From assembly GCF_000934845.1 (NCBI RefSeq), contig NZ_JXIQ01000095.1:1-64000 (forward strand): a stretch of DNA of 64,000 nt. The letters are read 5' to 3'. This document shows, piece by piece, positions 43,360-53,675 of this stretch. This stretch comes from Mesobacillus subterraneus. GTDB lineage: Bacteria; Bacillota; Bacilli; Bacillales; Cytobacillaceae. The notes beneath the pieces are model-generated. The model searched no databases, was not told where the DNA came from, and saw nothing but the letters and a program-made list of their open reading frames with translations. The first letter of the stretch is position 1. Each line of letters begins with the position of its first letter. A program made the position numbers and the translations under genes.

Positions 43360-43500
43360 ATTAGTTCCTCGACTTGCTTATCCGAAAAATAATGCTCTCC
43401 CATAAAATCACCCTCTTTTTACGATATAAAATAATAATACGACAAAAAAACCTGTAAAACAGACGGATAGGTAGTTTTTTATCCGTGTCTGTTTTACATT
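43350..43500 (-). mobile_element. Possible IS3-type element end, truncated
   Basis: On the minus strand ATG 43403, preceded by GAGGGTGA, opens a frame MGEHYFSDKQVEELIKNP that resembles the first residues of IS3-family OrfA transposases in Bacillus. It breaks off exactly at the terminator module. Upstream of it a long hairpin (TGTAAAACAGAC pairing with GTCTGTTTTACA, 43452-43499) with a T-run could be the element's end. The rest of the element is absent. Confidence 0.45.
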
Positions 43501-43705
43501 ATCTAGTTTTTCTCATTTTCACATCTTTTTTCTAAATTAAGGGTTATAAGTCCCATTTTATTTTGTGGAAATTACAATACTAGAAAAATGAGCAGCTTTA
43601 AATAAATAATTTCCTCAAATAAAAGAATCATTGAAGTTTAACCATATTGATATTTCCATCAGTTCCCTCTATCATAAAAGGAAAGGCTTAAAGGATGCGA
43701 AGCAT
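43501..43705. other. Intergenic before the first glpP
   Basis: AT-rich sequence with no gene seen. An open frame starting at 43631 joins glpP but lacks a ribosome site. Confidence 0.4.
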
Positions 43706-44254
43706 ATGAATCAAAAGATTCTCCCAGCCTCATCAAATATGAAGGATTTTGAATTGTTTTTGAAAAGTCCGTACGAGATTGGCATTTTTCTTGAAATGCA
43801 TATTGCTCAGCTAAAGTATGTAAGTGCGATGGCAGAAACGCATGGAAAGAAGATGCTTTATCATATGGATATGATCCATGGAATCAAAAGTGATGATTAC
43901 TCTACAGAGTTTATCAGCCAAGAATATAAGCCGTATGGTCTAATATCGACCAAATCTAACGTGATTTTAAAAGCGAAGCAAAAGGGAATAATTGCGGTTC
44001 AACGTGTTTTTCTTCTAGACTCACATGCTCTTGAGAAAAGTTATAAGCTTCTTGAGAATACACAGCCGGATTTTGTTGAAGTCCTTCCCGGTATTGTGCC
44101 AGAATTGATTACTGAAGTGAATGAAAGGATGAATATATCGCTGTTCGCAGGAGGTTTTATCAGGAGTATAAGAGATGTTGAAAAGGCATTAGAAGCTGGA
44201 GCAAAGGCGGTTACAACATCAAAAAAAGAATGTTGGAAACATTTTGCTCAATGA
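43706..44254 (+). CDS. glpP: Glycerol-3-phosphate-responsive antiterminator GlpP (copy 1)
   Basis: A 182-residue protein of the GlpP family, an RNA-binding antiterminator with a TIM-barrel-like fold. Conserved stretches are DMIHGIKSDDY, KPYGLISTKSNV, QRVFLLDS, EVLPG, AGGFIR and AVTTS. The last ones form the phosphate pocket that senses glycerol 3-phosphate. ATG 43706 is preferred: it follows AAAGGATG and gives a length near that of B. subtilis GlpP. It directly precedes glpF, whose leader carries a matching terminator. A paralogue lies at 53066. Confidence 0.88.
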   Translation: MNQKILPASSNMKDFELFLKSPYEIGIFLEMHIAQLKYVSAMAETHGKKMLYHMDMIHGIKSDDYSTEFISQEYKPYGLISTKSNVILKAKQKGIIAVQRVFLLDSHALEKSYKLLENTQPDFVEVLPGIVPELITEVNERMNISLFAGGFIRSIRDVEKALEAGAKAVTTSKKECWKHFAQ

Positions 44255-44304
44255 TCAACAAACTCTATAAGAAATATAAAAATCAAAATAATAAAGTAAA
44301 CGTG

Positions 44305-44333
44305 TTGACAGCGTTTTCAAATTTAAGTATACT
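44305..44333 (+). promoter_or_regulatory. glpF promoter with overlapping cre-like site
   Basis: TTGACA (44305-44310) and TATACT (44328-44333) are 17 nt apart. TGACAGCGTTTTCA (44306-44319) fits the CcpA cre consensus with one mismatch and covers the -35, so glucose should repress glycerol uptake. Confidence 0.8.
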
Positions 44334-44364
44334 ATAATTACAAGTTAAGAATGTGACGGAGAAT

Positions 44365-44427
44365 GGGAGATTCACACGGAAATACCTGGTTTTTTAGGTA
44401 TGCTCTGTTGTGGGTCTCTCTTTTTTT
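44365..44427 (+). terminator. GlpP-controlled leader terminator of glpFK
   Basis: GGGAGATTCACA (44365-44376) pairs with TGTGGGTCTCTC (44409-44420), using some G-T pairs, and is followed by seven Ts. An inner TACCT/AGGTA hairpin fills the loop. Position and form match the leader terminators that GlpP overrides in B. subtilis. Confidence 0.8.
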
Positions 44428-44481
44428 GCACCTTCTTAGTTGTATATACATCATTATGGATACAGGAAAGGGGAATTGTGT

Positions 44482-45306
44482 ATGTCGCCATTTTTGGGAG
44501 AAGTAGTTGGCACGATGATTTTGATTGTTTTCGGTGCTGGGATCGGTGCTGGGTCGTCGTTGAAAAATTCTTATGCAAAGGATGCTGGCTGGATCGTTAT
44601 TACGATCGCGTGGGGGCTTGCAGTCACAATGGGAGTTTTTGCAGTAGGTTCGATAAGCGGCGCCCATCTTAACCCGGCTGTTACACTGGCACTTGCGATT
44701 GATGGCTCATTTCCATGGGCAGATGTACCAGGATATATTTTGGCACAGATGATTGGGGCTGTAATTGGGGCAACACTAGTATTCTTACATTATCTTCCTC
44801 ACTGGAAAGCAACTAATGATCCAGGCGCGAAATTGGGTGTTTTCTCTACTGGACCAGCAATTCCTAACACATTTTCAAACTTATTTAGTGAAATTTTCGG
44901 CACTTTTATTCTTGTATTAGGTTTATTATTTATTGGAGCAAACAAATTTACTGAAGGATTGAACCCAATAGCAGTTGGATTGTTGATCGTAGTAATCGGT
45001 ATGTCTCTTGGGGGTACAACAGGATATGCAATTAATCCGGCACGTGACCTTGGCCCGCGTATTGCCCACTTTCTGCTGCCAATTCCGGGAAAAGGCGGGT
45101 CTAATTGGGGCTATTCGTGGATTCCAGTTGTTGGCCCGCTCTTAGGAGGCTCACTTGGTGCAGTCGCATACAAAGCTCTTTTTTCTGGAGAAATTACAGG
45201 GACTTTTTGGCTTGTAGTAAGCATAGCGGCAGCAGTTTTGGTGTTAGCTTATACAGTTGGAAAAAAACAACCTGGACAGTTTGATGCATCTAAAATCGGA
45301 GCGTAA
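44482..45306 (+). CDS. glpF: Glycerol uptake facilitator
   Basis: A 274-residue aquaglyceroporin with six membrane segments and the two pore motifs GAHLNPAVTLAL and GYAINPARDLGPR. Start ATG 44482 follows AAAGGGGAA; the open frame begins earlier inside the leader, without a ribosome site. It lets glycerol diffuse in for phosphorylation by the next gene product. Confidence 0.95.
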   Translation: MSPFLGEVVGTMILIVFGAGIGAGSSLKNSYAKDAGWIVITIAWGLAVTMGVFAVGSISGAHLNPAVTLALAIDGSFPWADVPGYILAQMIGAVIGATLVFLHYLPHWKATNDPGAKLGVFSTGPAIPNTFSNLFSEIFGTFILVLGLLFIGANKFTEGLNPIAVGLLIVVIGMSLGGTTGYAINPARDLGPRIAHFLLPIPGKGGSNWGYSWIPVVGPLLGGSLGAVAYKALFSGEITGTFWLVVSIAAAVLVLAYTVGKKQPGQFDASKIGA

Positions 45307-45322
45307 TAATGAAAGCGGTTAA

Positions 45323-46834
<1,512 letters not shown>

Positions 46835-46886
46835 TTTATTTTTAGAATTTCTATATATAAATTCACCGTAAAAATTGTGTGAAAAG

Positions 46887-46966
46887 TATACAAGTTAATA
46901 AAATGGCATGAGATCTGGAGAGACCGCGAAGCATTATTTTGGTAATGTTTTTCGGGTCCTCTTTTT
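46887..46966 (+). terminator. GlpP-type leader terminator of glpD
   Basis: GAGAGACCGCGAA (46918-46930) pairs with TTTTCGGGTCCTC (46949-46961) with small bulges, and TTTTT follows. A GCATTA/TAATGT hairpin lies inside. TATACA at 46887-46892 is a possible -10 element. A second GlpP target is expected here, as in B. subtilis glpD. Confidence 0.7.
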
Positions 46967-46988
46967 CTATTTTAAGGAGGGAATCACC

Positions 46989-48641
46989 GTGTTCACTAAT
47001 TTAAAACGCAATGAAATTATCTCCAACTTAAAAAACAATACATTTGATTTACTGGTAATTGGAGGTGGGATAACTGGTGCAGGAATTGCTTTGGATGCAA
47101 CCGTGAGGGGGTTAAGTACCGCGGTACTTGAAATGCAGGACTTTGCTGCGGGAACTTCCAGTCGTTCAACCAAACTAGTTCATGGAGGTCTGCGGTATTT
47201 AAAACAGTTAGATGTTAAGGTTGTGGCTGAGGTCGGGAAGGAACGCTCAATTGTTTATGAAAACGGTCCGCACGTTACTACCCCAGAGTGGATGCTGCTA
47301 CCTTTTCATAAGGGTGGAACTTTTGGCAGTTTTTCTACTTCAATTGGCTTGAGAGTCTATGACTTCCTTGCTGGCGTAAAAAAGAGCGAACGCCGAACAA
47401 TGTTTTCAAAGGAAGAAACTTTGCGCAAGGAGCCGCTTATTAAAAAGGAAGGCTTAAAGGGTGGCGGTTATTACGTAGAATATCGTACGGATGATGCGCG
47501 TTTGACAATTGAAGTTATAAAGGCAGCTGTCGACAAGGGAGCAAATGCTTTGAATTATTCAAAGGTAAATGAGCTTTTGTATGAGAAAGGCAAGGTTACC
47601 GGAGTTACAGTCAAAGATCAACTTTCCGGCAAAGTATATAATGTATATGCAAGGAAAATCATCAACGCCACAGGTCCATGGGTCGATGATATTCGTGAAA
47701 AGGACGGTTCCAAAAAAGGCAAGAGCCTGATTTTATCTAAAGGTGTCCATATAGTCATCGACCAGTCACGATTCCCGCTGAAGCAGGCAGTGTATTTTGA
47801 TACACCAGATAAGCGAATGGTGTTTGCCATCCCGAGGGGAAACAAGGCATACGTAGGAACAACTGATACATTTTTTGACAAAGATAAAGCCAATCCAAAG
47901 ATGAACAAGGAAGACATGGATTATCTGCTCAATGCAATCAATTACATGTTCCCCGAGATAAAAGCAAAGCCTGAAGACGTTGAATCCAGCTGGGCTGGTA
48001 TTCGCCCATTGATTCATGAAGAAGGCAAAGGGCCGTCTGAAATCTCTCGTAAAGATGAAATCTGGGAATCTGAAACAGGACTGATTACTATTGCAGGGGG
48101 GAAATTAACAGGTTATCGCAAAATGGCAGAAACTATTGTTGATCTTGTTGCCAGTAAATTTTTTACAGAGGAAGGACGAAAGCTCAAATCTAGCCAAACG
48201 AAAGATCTTCCGATTTCAGGAGGAGATTTCGGCGGCTCAGATAAATTCGAAAGGTACGTTGATTTAGCTGCGGGTCATGGAATCAAAGTTGGTTTTTCAA
48301 AAGAAGAAGCAAAAAAACTGGCAGCTTTTTATGGTTCCAATGTCCAAACAGTCTTTGATCTTGTCAGTGAGAGAAAAGAAGAAGCACAGGAGTTTAATCT
48401 CCCATTAGTCACCTTTGCGAAACTAATCTATGGAATTGAATATGAGTTTATCGCCACTCTGGTTGATTTTTATTTCAGAAGAACAGGGGATTTATTGTTT
48501 GATATAAAAACAGTATACCAAACATCAGAAGCAGTAAGTGCCTATATTGCTGAGCGCTTTAACTGGACAGAAGCTGAAAAAGAAAAATTTGAAGCGGAAT
48601 TAAAAGAAGAAATTAAAAAGGCTACCACTCCAGTTGTGTGA
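46989..48641 (+). CDS. glpD: Aerobic glycerol-3-phosphate dehydrogenase
   Basis: A 550-residue FAD enzyme that oxidises glycerol 3-phosphate to dihydroxyacetone phosphate at the membrane. The FAD motif LLVIGGGITGAGIALDA is near residue 20, and SSRSTKLVHGGLRYL follows. The C-terminal DAO_C domain spans about 400-530. The start is GTG 46989 with AAGGAGG 8 nt before it; the frame upstream of it runs through the leader terminator and is not translated. Confidence 0.95.
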   Translation: MFTNLKRNEIISNLKNNTFDLLVIGGGITGAGIALDATVRGLSTAVLEMQDFAAGTSSRSTKLVHGGLRYLKQLDVKVVAEVGKERSIVYENGPHVTTPEWMLLPFHKGGTFGSFSTSIGLRVYDFLAGVKKSERRTMFSKEETLRKEPLIKKEGLKGGGYYVEYRTDDARLTIEVIKAAVDKGANALNYSKVNELLYEKGKVTGVTVKDQLSGKVYNVYARKIINATGPWVDDIREKDGSKKGKSLILSKGVHIVIDQSRFPLKQAVYFDTPDKRMVFAIPRGNKAYVGTTDTFFDKDKANPKMNKEDMDYLLNAINYMFPEIKAKPEDVESSWAGIRPLIHEEGKGPSEISRKDEIWESETGLITIAGGKLTGYRKMAETIVDLVASKFFTEEGRKLKSSQTKDLPISGGDFGGSDKFERYVDLAAGHGIKVGFSKEEAKKLAAFYGSNVQTVFDLVSERKEEAQEFNLPLVTFAKLIYGIEYEFIATLVDFYFRRTGDLLFDIKTVYQTSEAVSAYIAERFNWTEAEKEKFEAELKEEIKKATTPVV

Positions 48642-48684
48642 AAGTTTGATTACAGATCGATCCCGTTTCTATTAAATGGGAATG

Positions 48685-48701
48685 GTATGGTAATATCATA
48701 C
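48685..48701. promoter_or_regulatory. Palindrome upstream of the sigma-54 activator gene
   Basis: GTATGGTAATATCATAC is symmetric at 14 of 16 arm positions about its centre. It lies 65 nt before the activator start. A hairpin TCCC-TTT/AAA-GGGA (48660-48681) stands between it and glpD. Autoregulation is possible but unproven. Confidence 0.35.
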
Positions 48702-48765
48702 TAAGAAAAATAAAAAAACTAATTTAAAAGATTGCTTTCTTAGGAAGTAGCAAGGGGGGGAGTCT

Positions 48766-50793
48766 ATGCATGAAATGATTATTCAAGTACAGCAGAAAAA
48801 TGGCTTGCATGTCAGAAGTGCTGCATCGTTGATAGCGATGCTTCAAAATACAGTGAATGACGACCTGAAGCTGAAGAATATTAATATAGAATACAAGGGG
48901 GTAAGTGTGGGGATTACTAACTTGCTTTCTCTTGTTTCTCTAAAAGTAAAACAAGGTGATTATATTAAATTGATATTTGAAGACATCATATCACCTGAAT
49001 TAAAAACTAAAATCATAAGATTTTTTACTAATAATGAACAAGCAGGCATGCAAGAGCTGGAAACAGATAGATTGTTGATGGAAAATTCTGTCGTTATGCA
49101 GGAAGCTGTTTCCAATATGCCTAATGGAATGATTGTTGTTAATAGTAAAAATATAATAACTTTTGTAAATGACGCTGCTGTACGACTTTTAGAAGTATCT
49201 GCGAACGACCTGTTAAATAGAAGAGCAGATAAAGTAATTCCGCATTCGAGACTCCAGGATATCCTACAAACTGGGCAGACAAGATTTGCCGAAAAACAAA
49301 TGCTGAAAAACAATACGATTCTGGTAAATCGCGCACCTATTTATCTTGATGGCAAATTGATCGGGGCAGTTGCGATTTTTCAGGACATCTCTGATTTAGA
49401 AAAAATAAATTCGGAACTAAAAAAAGAACGAGAGCTTCAAGAACTGTTAAATCTTGTCCTTGACTCGGTTACAGATTATATCACCCTCACCGATAATGAC
49501 GGCACTTGTATGTATATGAATGAACAAATGGACAAGCTGTTGGATAGTATGGATAGGGAGAGGTTTGCGGAAAATCTTATAGGGAAAAGGGCATGGACAA
49601 AACTTGCAGCCGAGAAAAATGCTTTTTACAATGATATTAAAATTATTCATAATGAATCATATGTTGTCAAAGTGAATCCTATATTAATAGATAGTAAGTT
49701 TCATGGTTCTGTCGTTTCATTAAGTCCATGGAATGAAGTGAAGTCATTAATGAATAAGCTTGAAGCCATGGAAGAACGTGCGAAATACCTTGAAGATGAG
49801 CTATCCAAGCATTTACAGTTGGATGATTCCTTTTCTTCGATTATCGGACGGAGCGGGGCATTGATGGATAGTTTGACCATTGCCAACAAGGTTTCAAAGA
49901 TGGTCTCTACGGTGTTAATTACCGGTGAAAGCGGAACAGGAAAGGAACTCGTTGCACGTGCCATTCATGAATCCAGTAATCGTAAAAACAAACCATTCAT
50001 CAGGGTTAATTGTTCAGTCATTCCACATAACTTGATCGAGAGTGAATTGTTTGGACATGAGAGAGGTGCATTTACGGGGGCAGATAAAACACGACAAGGG
50101 AAGTTTGAACTCGCCGACAAGGGAACGATATTCCTTGATGAAATTGGTACTTTGAATTTAGAAGTTCAGGTAAAGCTTCTCAGAGTGTTGCAGGAGCGAG
50201 AAATCGAAAGGGTGGGAGGAAATAAAACAATCAGTTTGGATGTAAGAATCATTGCAGCCACTAATGAAGATTTATCCAAAATGATGGACGAAAAGAAGTT
50301 CAGGGAGGATCTATACTATCGCCTAAATGTTATTCCAGTGCACTTGCCTCCATTGAGAAATCGCAAAGGTGATATCCCTCTCCTGGTAGATCATTTTCGA
50401 AAGTATTATAACCGCCTGCTGGGAAAAAGTATCAAACATTATGAACAAGGATTTTTGGAAGGGCTCGGAGAATATCATTGGCCAGGGAATATTAGGGAAT
50501 TACAGAATACGATAGAACGCGCCGTGGCTCTATCAGGAGATGAAATGTTGTACTGTAGGGATCTACCTCAATACATTTCCAACCGTGGCAGGAAGAACTT
50601 ACAGGTTAATTTTAGTGATGATATATTGACTTTGGAGGCTTATGAGAAACAAATCTTTGAGCATGCTGCACACTTTTATCCTAGTTACAACCAACTGGCG
50701 AAAGCATTGGGAATCACACATAAAACCGCCGCAAGCAAACTAAGGAAATATAATTTAGACCATATACTTGGGAGAAAATATCAACCCACTTGA
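48766..50793 (+). CDS. Sigma-54 activator with HPr and two PAS domains (DhaR-like)
   Basis: A 675-residue regulator. Residues 1-88 are an HPr-like PTS phosphocarrier domain with H15 in NGLHVRSAASL, exactly the HPr position. Asn52 occupies the place of the regulatory Ser46 of HPr (ITNLLSLVSL), so only the histidine can be phosphorylated. PAS domains follow at about 105-212 and 228-325. The AAA+ domain (about 355-585) has Walker A GESGTGKE, the sigma-54 contact loop GAFTGA (residues 434-439) and Walker B GTIFLDEIG. A Fis-type HTH ends the protein (YNQLAKALGITHKTAASKLRKY). The next genes are dhaKLM behind a sigma-54 promoter, so it is the expected activator of dihydroxyacetone kinase. The HPr domain may let the PTS state control it. 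Confidence 0.85.
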   Translation: MHEMIIQVQQKNGLHVRSAASLIAMLQNTVNDDLKLKNINIEYKGVSVGITNLLSLVSLKVKQGDYIKLIFEDIISPELKTKIIRFFTNNEQAGMQELETDRLLMENSVVMQEAVSNMPNGMIVVNSKNIITFVNDAAVRLLEVSANDLLNRRADKVIPHSRLQDILQTGQTRFAEKQMLKNNTILVNRAPIYLDGKLIGAVAIFQDISDLEKINSELKKERELQELLNLVLDSVTDYITLTDNDGTCMYMNEQMDKLLDSMDRERFAENLIGKRAWTKLAAEKNAFYNDIKIIHNESYVVKVNPILIDSKFHGSVVSLSPWNEVKSLMNKLEAMEERAKYLEDELSKHLQLDDSFSSIIGRSGALMDSLTIANKVSKMVSTVLITGESGTGKELVARAIHESSNRKNKPFIRVNCSVIPHNLIESELFGHERGAFTGADKTRQGKFELADKGTIFLDEIGTLNLEVQVKLLRVLQEREIERVGGNKTISLDVRIIAATNEDLSKMMDEKKFREDLYYRLNVIPVHLPPLRNRKGDIPLLVDHFRKYYNRLLGKSIKHYEQGFLEGLGEYHWPGNIRELQNTIERAVALSGDEMLYCRDLPQYISNRGRKNLQVNFSDDILTLEAYEKQIFEHAAHFYPSYNQLAKALGITHKTAASKLRKYNLDHILGRKYQPT

Positions 50794-50845
50794 TAAAAAT
50801 TACCCTAATGGTGTAGTCAACCTTGAATAAAGCAGTAATTTTTTA

Positions 50846-50862
50846 TGGCATGTTTCTTGCAT
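50846..50862 (+). promoter_or_regulatory. Sigma-54 promoter of dhaKLM
   Basis: TGGCATGTTTCTTGCAT carries GG at 50847 and GC at 50859, the -24/-12 elements with the required 10-bp gap. It lies 37 nt before dhaK and just after the gene for a sigma-54 activator. Confidence 0.85.
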
Positions 50863-50898
50863 TTAATAATAGTAGAAACAGAAAAAGGAGGGTTTTAG

Positions 50899-51894
50899 AT
50901 GAAGAAATTGATTAATGATCCTGAAAGCGTTGTTTCGGAGATGGTTGCTGGATTTGTGGCAGCTTATCCAAAAAAGGTAAAGCAGGTTCCAGGTACAAAT
51001 GTAGTTGTAAGAGCAGATGCTCCTGTTCAGGGTAAAGTAGGCATAGTCTCTGGCGGGGGAAGCGGCCATGAACCAGCCCATGGAGGTTATGTCGGTAAAG
51101 GAATGCTTGATGGGGCAGTGGCGGGGGAAGTATTTACATCTCCGACCCCAGACCAGGTCTTTGAAGCGATTAAGGCTGTGGATGGTGGAAAGGGAGTTCT
51201 TCTGGTAATTAAGAATTACACTGGAGATGTAATGAATTTTGAAATGGCAGCTGAATTGGCTGAAGTAGAAGGGATTAAAGTTGAAAAAGTAATCGTCAAC
51301 GATGATGCCGCAGTTGAAAATTCTACATATACAGTTGGCAAACGCGGTATTGCTGGAACCGTCTTAGTACACAAAATTGCTGGTGCATTGGCGGAAACAG
51401 GCGCAACATTGGAAGAAGTGGCAGCGGTTGCAAATAAAGTTGTCGCCAATTTAAGCACCATGGGAATGGCCTTGTCACCAAGTACAATTCCTGCTGCAGG
51501 AAAGCCTGGTTTTACTATTGATGAGAATGAAATGGAAATTGGAACTGGCATTCATGGCGAGCCAGGGATAGAACGAAGTGAGATAAAAACCGCTGATGAA
51601 GTGGCAGACATTCTTCTTAACAAAGTTGTCAATCAGCTACATCTTGAAAAAAACAATGAAGTCGCTGTGATGATTAATGGGCTGGGAGCAACACCGTTGA
51701 TGGAATTGTATATCGTCAACAATAGAGTATCATCTGTTTTAAAGGAAATGGATATCTCGGTTCGTGAAACCTTTATCGGTGAATATATGACTTCACTTGA
51801 AATGGCAGGTTGTTCCATCACACTTCTGCGACTTGATCAGCAACTTTCTGAGCTGCTTGACGCGCAGGCTGATACTATCGCATTCAAAAAATAA
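50899..51894 (+). CDS. dhaK: Dihydroxyacetone kinase, substrate-binding subunit
   Basis: A 331-residue subunit that binds dihydroxyacetone covalently through a histidine; EIGTGIHGEPG carries it. GGGSGHEPAHGGYVGKGMLDGAVAGEVF at the N-terminus is the family signature (shown here as a known stretch near residues 53-80). It works with DhaL and DhaM to make dihydroxyacetone phosphate with phosphoenolpyruvate as donor. Start ATG 50899 follows AAAGGAGGG. Confidence 0.93.
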   Translation: MKKLINDPESVVSEMVAGFVAAYPKKVKQVPGTNVVVRADAPVQGKVGIVSGGGSGHEPAHGGYVGKGMLDGAVAGEVFTSPTPDQVFEAIKAVDGGKGVLLVIKNYTGDVMNFEMAAELAEVEGIKVEKVIVNDDAAVENSTYTVGKRGIAGTVLVHKIAGALAETGATLEEVAAVANKVVANLSTMGMALSPSTIPAAGKPGFTIDENEMEIGTGIHGEPGIERSEIKTADEVADILLNKVVNQLHLEKNNEVAVMINGLGATPLMELYIVNNRVSSVLKEMDISVRETFIGEYMTSLEMAGCSITLLRLDQQLSELLDAQADTIAFKK

Positions 51895-51912
51895 CAAAAA
51901 GGAGAATAATCT

Positions 51913-52536
51913 ATGGCATTTACAGTTGATGAAGCAAAATTATGGTTGATTAATCTTAATAAAATCTACCAACAAGAAAAAATGTATTTGTCTGAACTTG
52001 ACCAAGCAATTGGTGATGGGGACCATGGTATTAATATGGCAAGAGGTTTTAACGAATTAAACAAAAAGCTAGAAACAGCTGAATATCATACTACTGCTGA
52101 CTTATTTAAAGATGCAGGGATGGTATTGCTATCGAAAGTTGGAGGAGCTTCCGGCCCTCTATATGGAACCGCATTTATAAAAGCTGGAGGAGCATTAAAA
52201 GACAAAGAAGAAGTAACCAAAGAGGAACTTGCCGCTGCTTTGTTTGAATCCTTAGAGGGTCTTAAGCTTAGAGGAAAAGCCCGCTTAGAGGATAAAACCA
52301 TGCTTGATGTCTGGATTCCGGCCATTGAATTTTTACAGAATCATCCAAAAGTTGATTGGGATGAATTTAAAAAATTAGTGAAGGAAAAAATGGAAGGTAC
52401 AAAGAAACTTGAAGCAAAAAAAGGCAGGGCCTCTTATCTCGGAATCCGATCTGTCGGGCATATTGATCCTGGAGCTGCTTCCTCCTATTTATTATTTGTA
52501 GAGTTAGCAAGAGTATGCGAGGGAGTTGGATTATGA
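51913..52536 (+). CDS. dhaL: Dihydroxyacetone kinase, ADP-binding subunit
   Basis: A 207-residue subunit. AIGDGDHGINMARGF carries the aspartates that hold magnesium and ADP, and the helix barrel closes with SVGHIDPGAASS. It passes phosphate from DhaM to the substrate on DhaK. It lies 18 nt after dhaK, with AAAAGGAG, and overlaps dhaM. Confidence 0.92.
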   Translation: MAFTVDEAKLWLINLNKIYQQEKMYLSELDQAIGDGDHGINMARGFNELNKKLETAEYHTTADLFKDAGMVLLSKVGGASGPLYGTAFIKAGGALKDKEEVTKEELAAALFESLEGLKLRGKARLEDKTMLDVWIPAIEFLQNHPKVDWDEFKKLVKEKMEGTKKLEAKKGRASYLGIRSVGHIDPGAASSYLLFVELARVCEGVGL

Positions 52537-52928
52537 CCAATGTAGGAATTGTCTTAGTATCCCACAGTCTTGAACTTGTAAAGGGACTGGAGGAGTTATT
52601 GAACCAAATCAAGCAAAGTGTTCCGATTGCGATTGCAGGAGGAACAGATGAGAATGAAATAGGAACTGATGTATTTAAAATAAAACAGGCAATTCAATCT
52701 GTATACTCTGAAAAAGGCGTTGCTGTTTTGTTTGACTTAGGGAGCGCGTTAATCAACGCCGAGCTCGCACTCGAAATGCTTGATGACACTAAATACATTA
52801 AAATCGCGGATGCTCCACTTGTGGAAGGGGCATATGCAGCTGTGGTTCAATCAGGAATCGGTGGAACCCTTGTGGAAGTCATCGGTTCTGCGGAAGAAAC
52901 AAAGAATCTCCAAAAGATTATCCGATAG
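52533..52928 (+). CDS. dhaM: Dihydroxyacetone kinase phosphotransfer subunit
   Basis: A 131-residue EIIA-Man-like protein. H11 in GIVLVSHS is the phospho-histidine, and LFDLGSALINAE is the conserved second motif. It is the short, single-domain form, so it needs separate EI and HPr as phosphate donors. Start ATG 52533 overlaps the dhaL stop (ATGA), with GGGAG 8 nt upstream. Confidence 0.9.
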   Translation: MTNVGIVLVSHSLELVKGLEELLNQIKQSVPIAIAGGTDENEIGTDVFKIKQAIQSVYSEKGVAVLFDLGSALINAELALEMLDDTKYIKIADAPLVEGAYAAVVQSGIGGTLVEVIGSAEETKNLQKIIR

Positions 52929-53065
52929 TCCTTCTTCCCAGATGGTGTCAGAATAGAAAAGAGATTACTAAGAACTTAAAAAAGGAAAACTATCTGAGCG
53001 ACGGGGAATGGCTATAGTTAAAGGAAACAATGGATTGACTTTAATAAATAAAAAAAGGTGTTTCT

Positions 53066-53638
53066 ATGAACTTTAATGGACAAAGTTTGATACCTGTTTC
53101 CAAGAATATGTGCCAATATGATTTATTTTTAAAAAGTGGCTTTGAATACGGAGTGTATCTTGATACCGATCTGATTCATTTGAAACCCATTTCCGAGCTT
53201 GCGAAAGAATATAACAAAAAGTTAATAATCCACACTGACATGATCCAAGGACTGAAAAACGACGAATATTCGATTGAGTATATTTGCCAGGATATCAAGC
53301 CATTTGGGATTATCTCAACAAGACCAAGCGTTCTTGCTAAAGCTAAAAAACGCGGCCTGTTGACTATCCAGCGTGTCTTTTTACTCGACTCACAAGCTTT
53401 GAAAAAAAGTTACGAAATTGCCCAAAAAACCCAGGCGGATTATCTGGAAATCCTTCCGGGAATCCTTCCTGATTTTATCAGGAAGATTTCCAATGATATC
53501 GACATACCCGTCCTTACAGGAGGCCTCGTAACCACAAGAGAAGAAGTTAACTGTGCCCTGCGTGCAGGGGCACAGGCTGTTACCACCTCCAATGTGGCTT
53601 TGTGGAAGGCGGTAGAAAGATTACGAATAGTTACTTGA
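53066..53638 (+). CDS. GlpP-family antiterminator (copy 2)
   Basis: A 190-residue paralogue of the GlpP at 43706. It keeps the core stretches TDMIQGLKNDEYS, GIISTRPSVLAKAKKRG, QRVFLLDSQALKKSYE, EILPGILP and AVTTSN. The phosphate-pocket motif GGF is GGL here. It starts 137 nt after dhaM with AAAGGTG and has its own terminator. No leader terminator is seen before dhaK, so its target may be glpF or glpD with the other copy, or a distant gene. It may have diverged in RNA or ligand preference. Confidence 0.85.
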   Translation: MNFNGQSLIPVSKNMCQYDLFLKSGFEYGVYLDTDLIHLKPISELAKEYNKKLIIHTDMIQGLKNDEYSIEYICQDIKPFGIISTRPSVLAKAKKRGLLTIQRVFLLDSQALKKSYEIAQKTQADYLEILPGILPDFIRKISNDIDIPVLTGGLVTTREEVNCALRAGAQAVTTSNVALWKAVERLRIVT

Positions 53639-53645
53639 AAGTTTT

Positions 53646-53675
53646 AAAGAGCTCCAGTCAAAACTGGAGCTCTTT
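53646..53675. terminator. Terminator after the second glpP
   Basis: AAAGAGCTCCAGT (53646-53658) and ACTGGAGCTCTTT (53663-53675) pair perfectly around CAAA. Confidence 0.85.

Noticed and set aside
46908-46988. N-terminal extension of glpD from ATG 46908
   Set aside because: It would be encoded by the leader terminator; GTG 46989 with AAGGAGG fits the family length.
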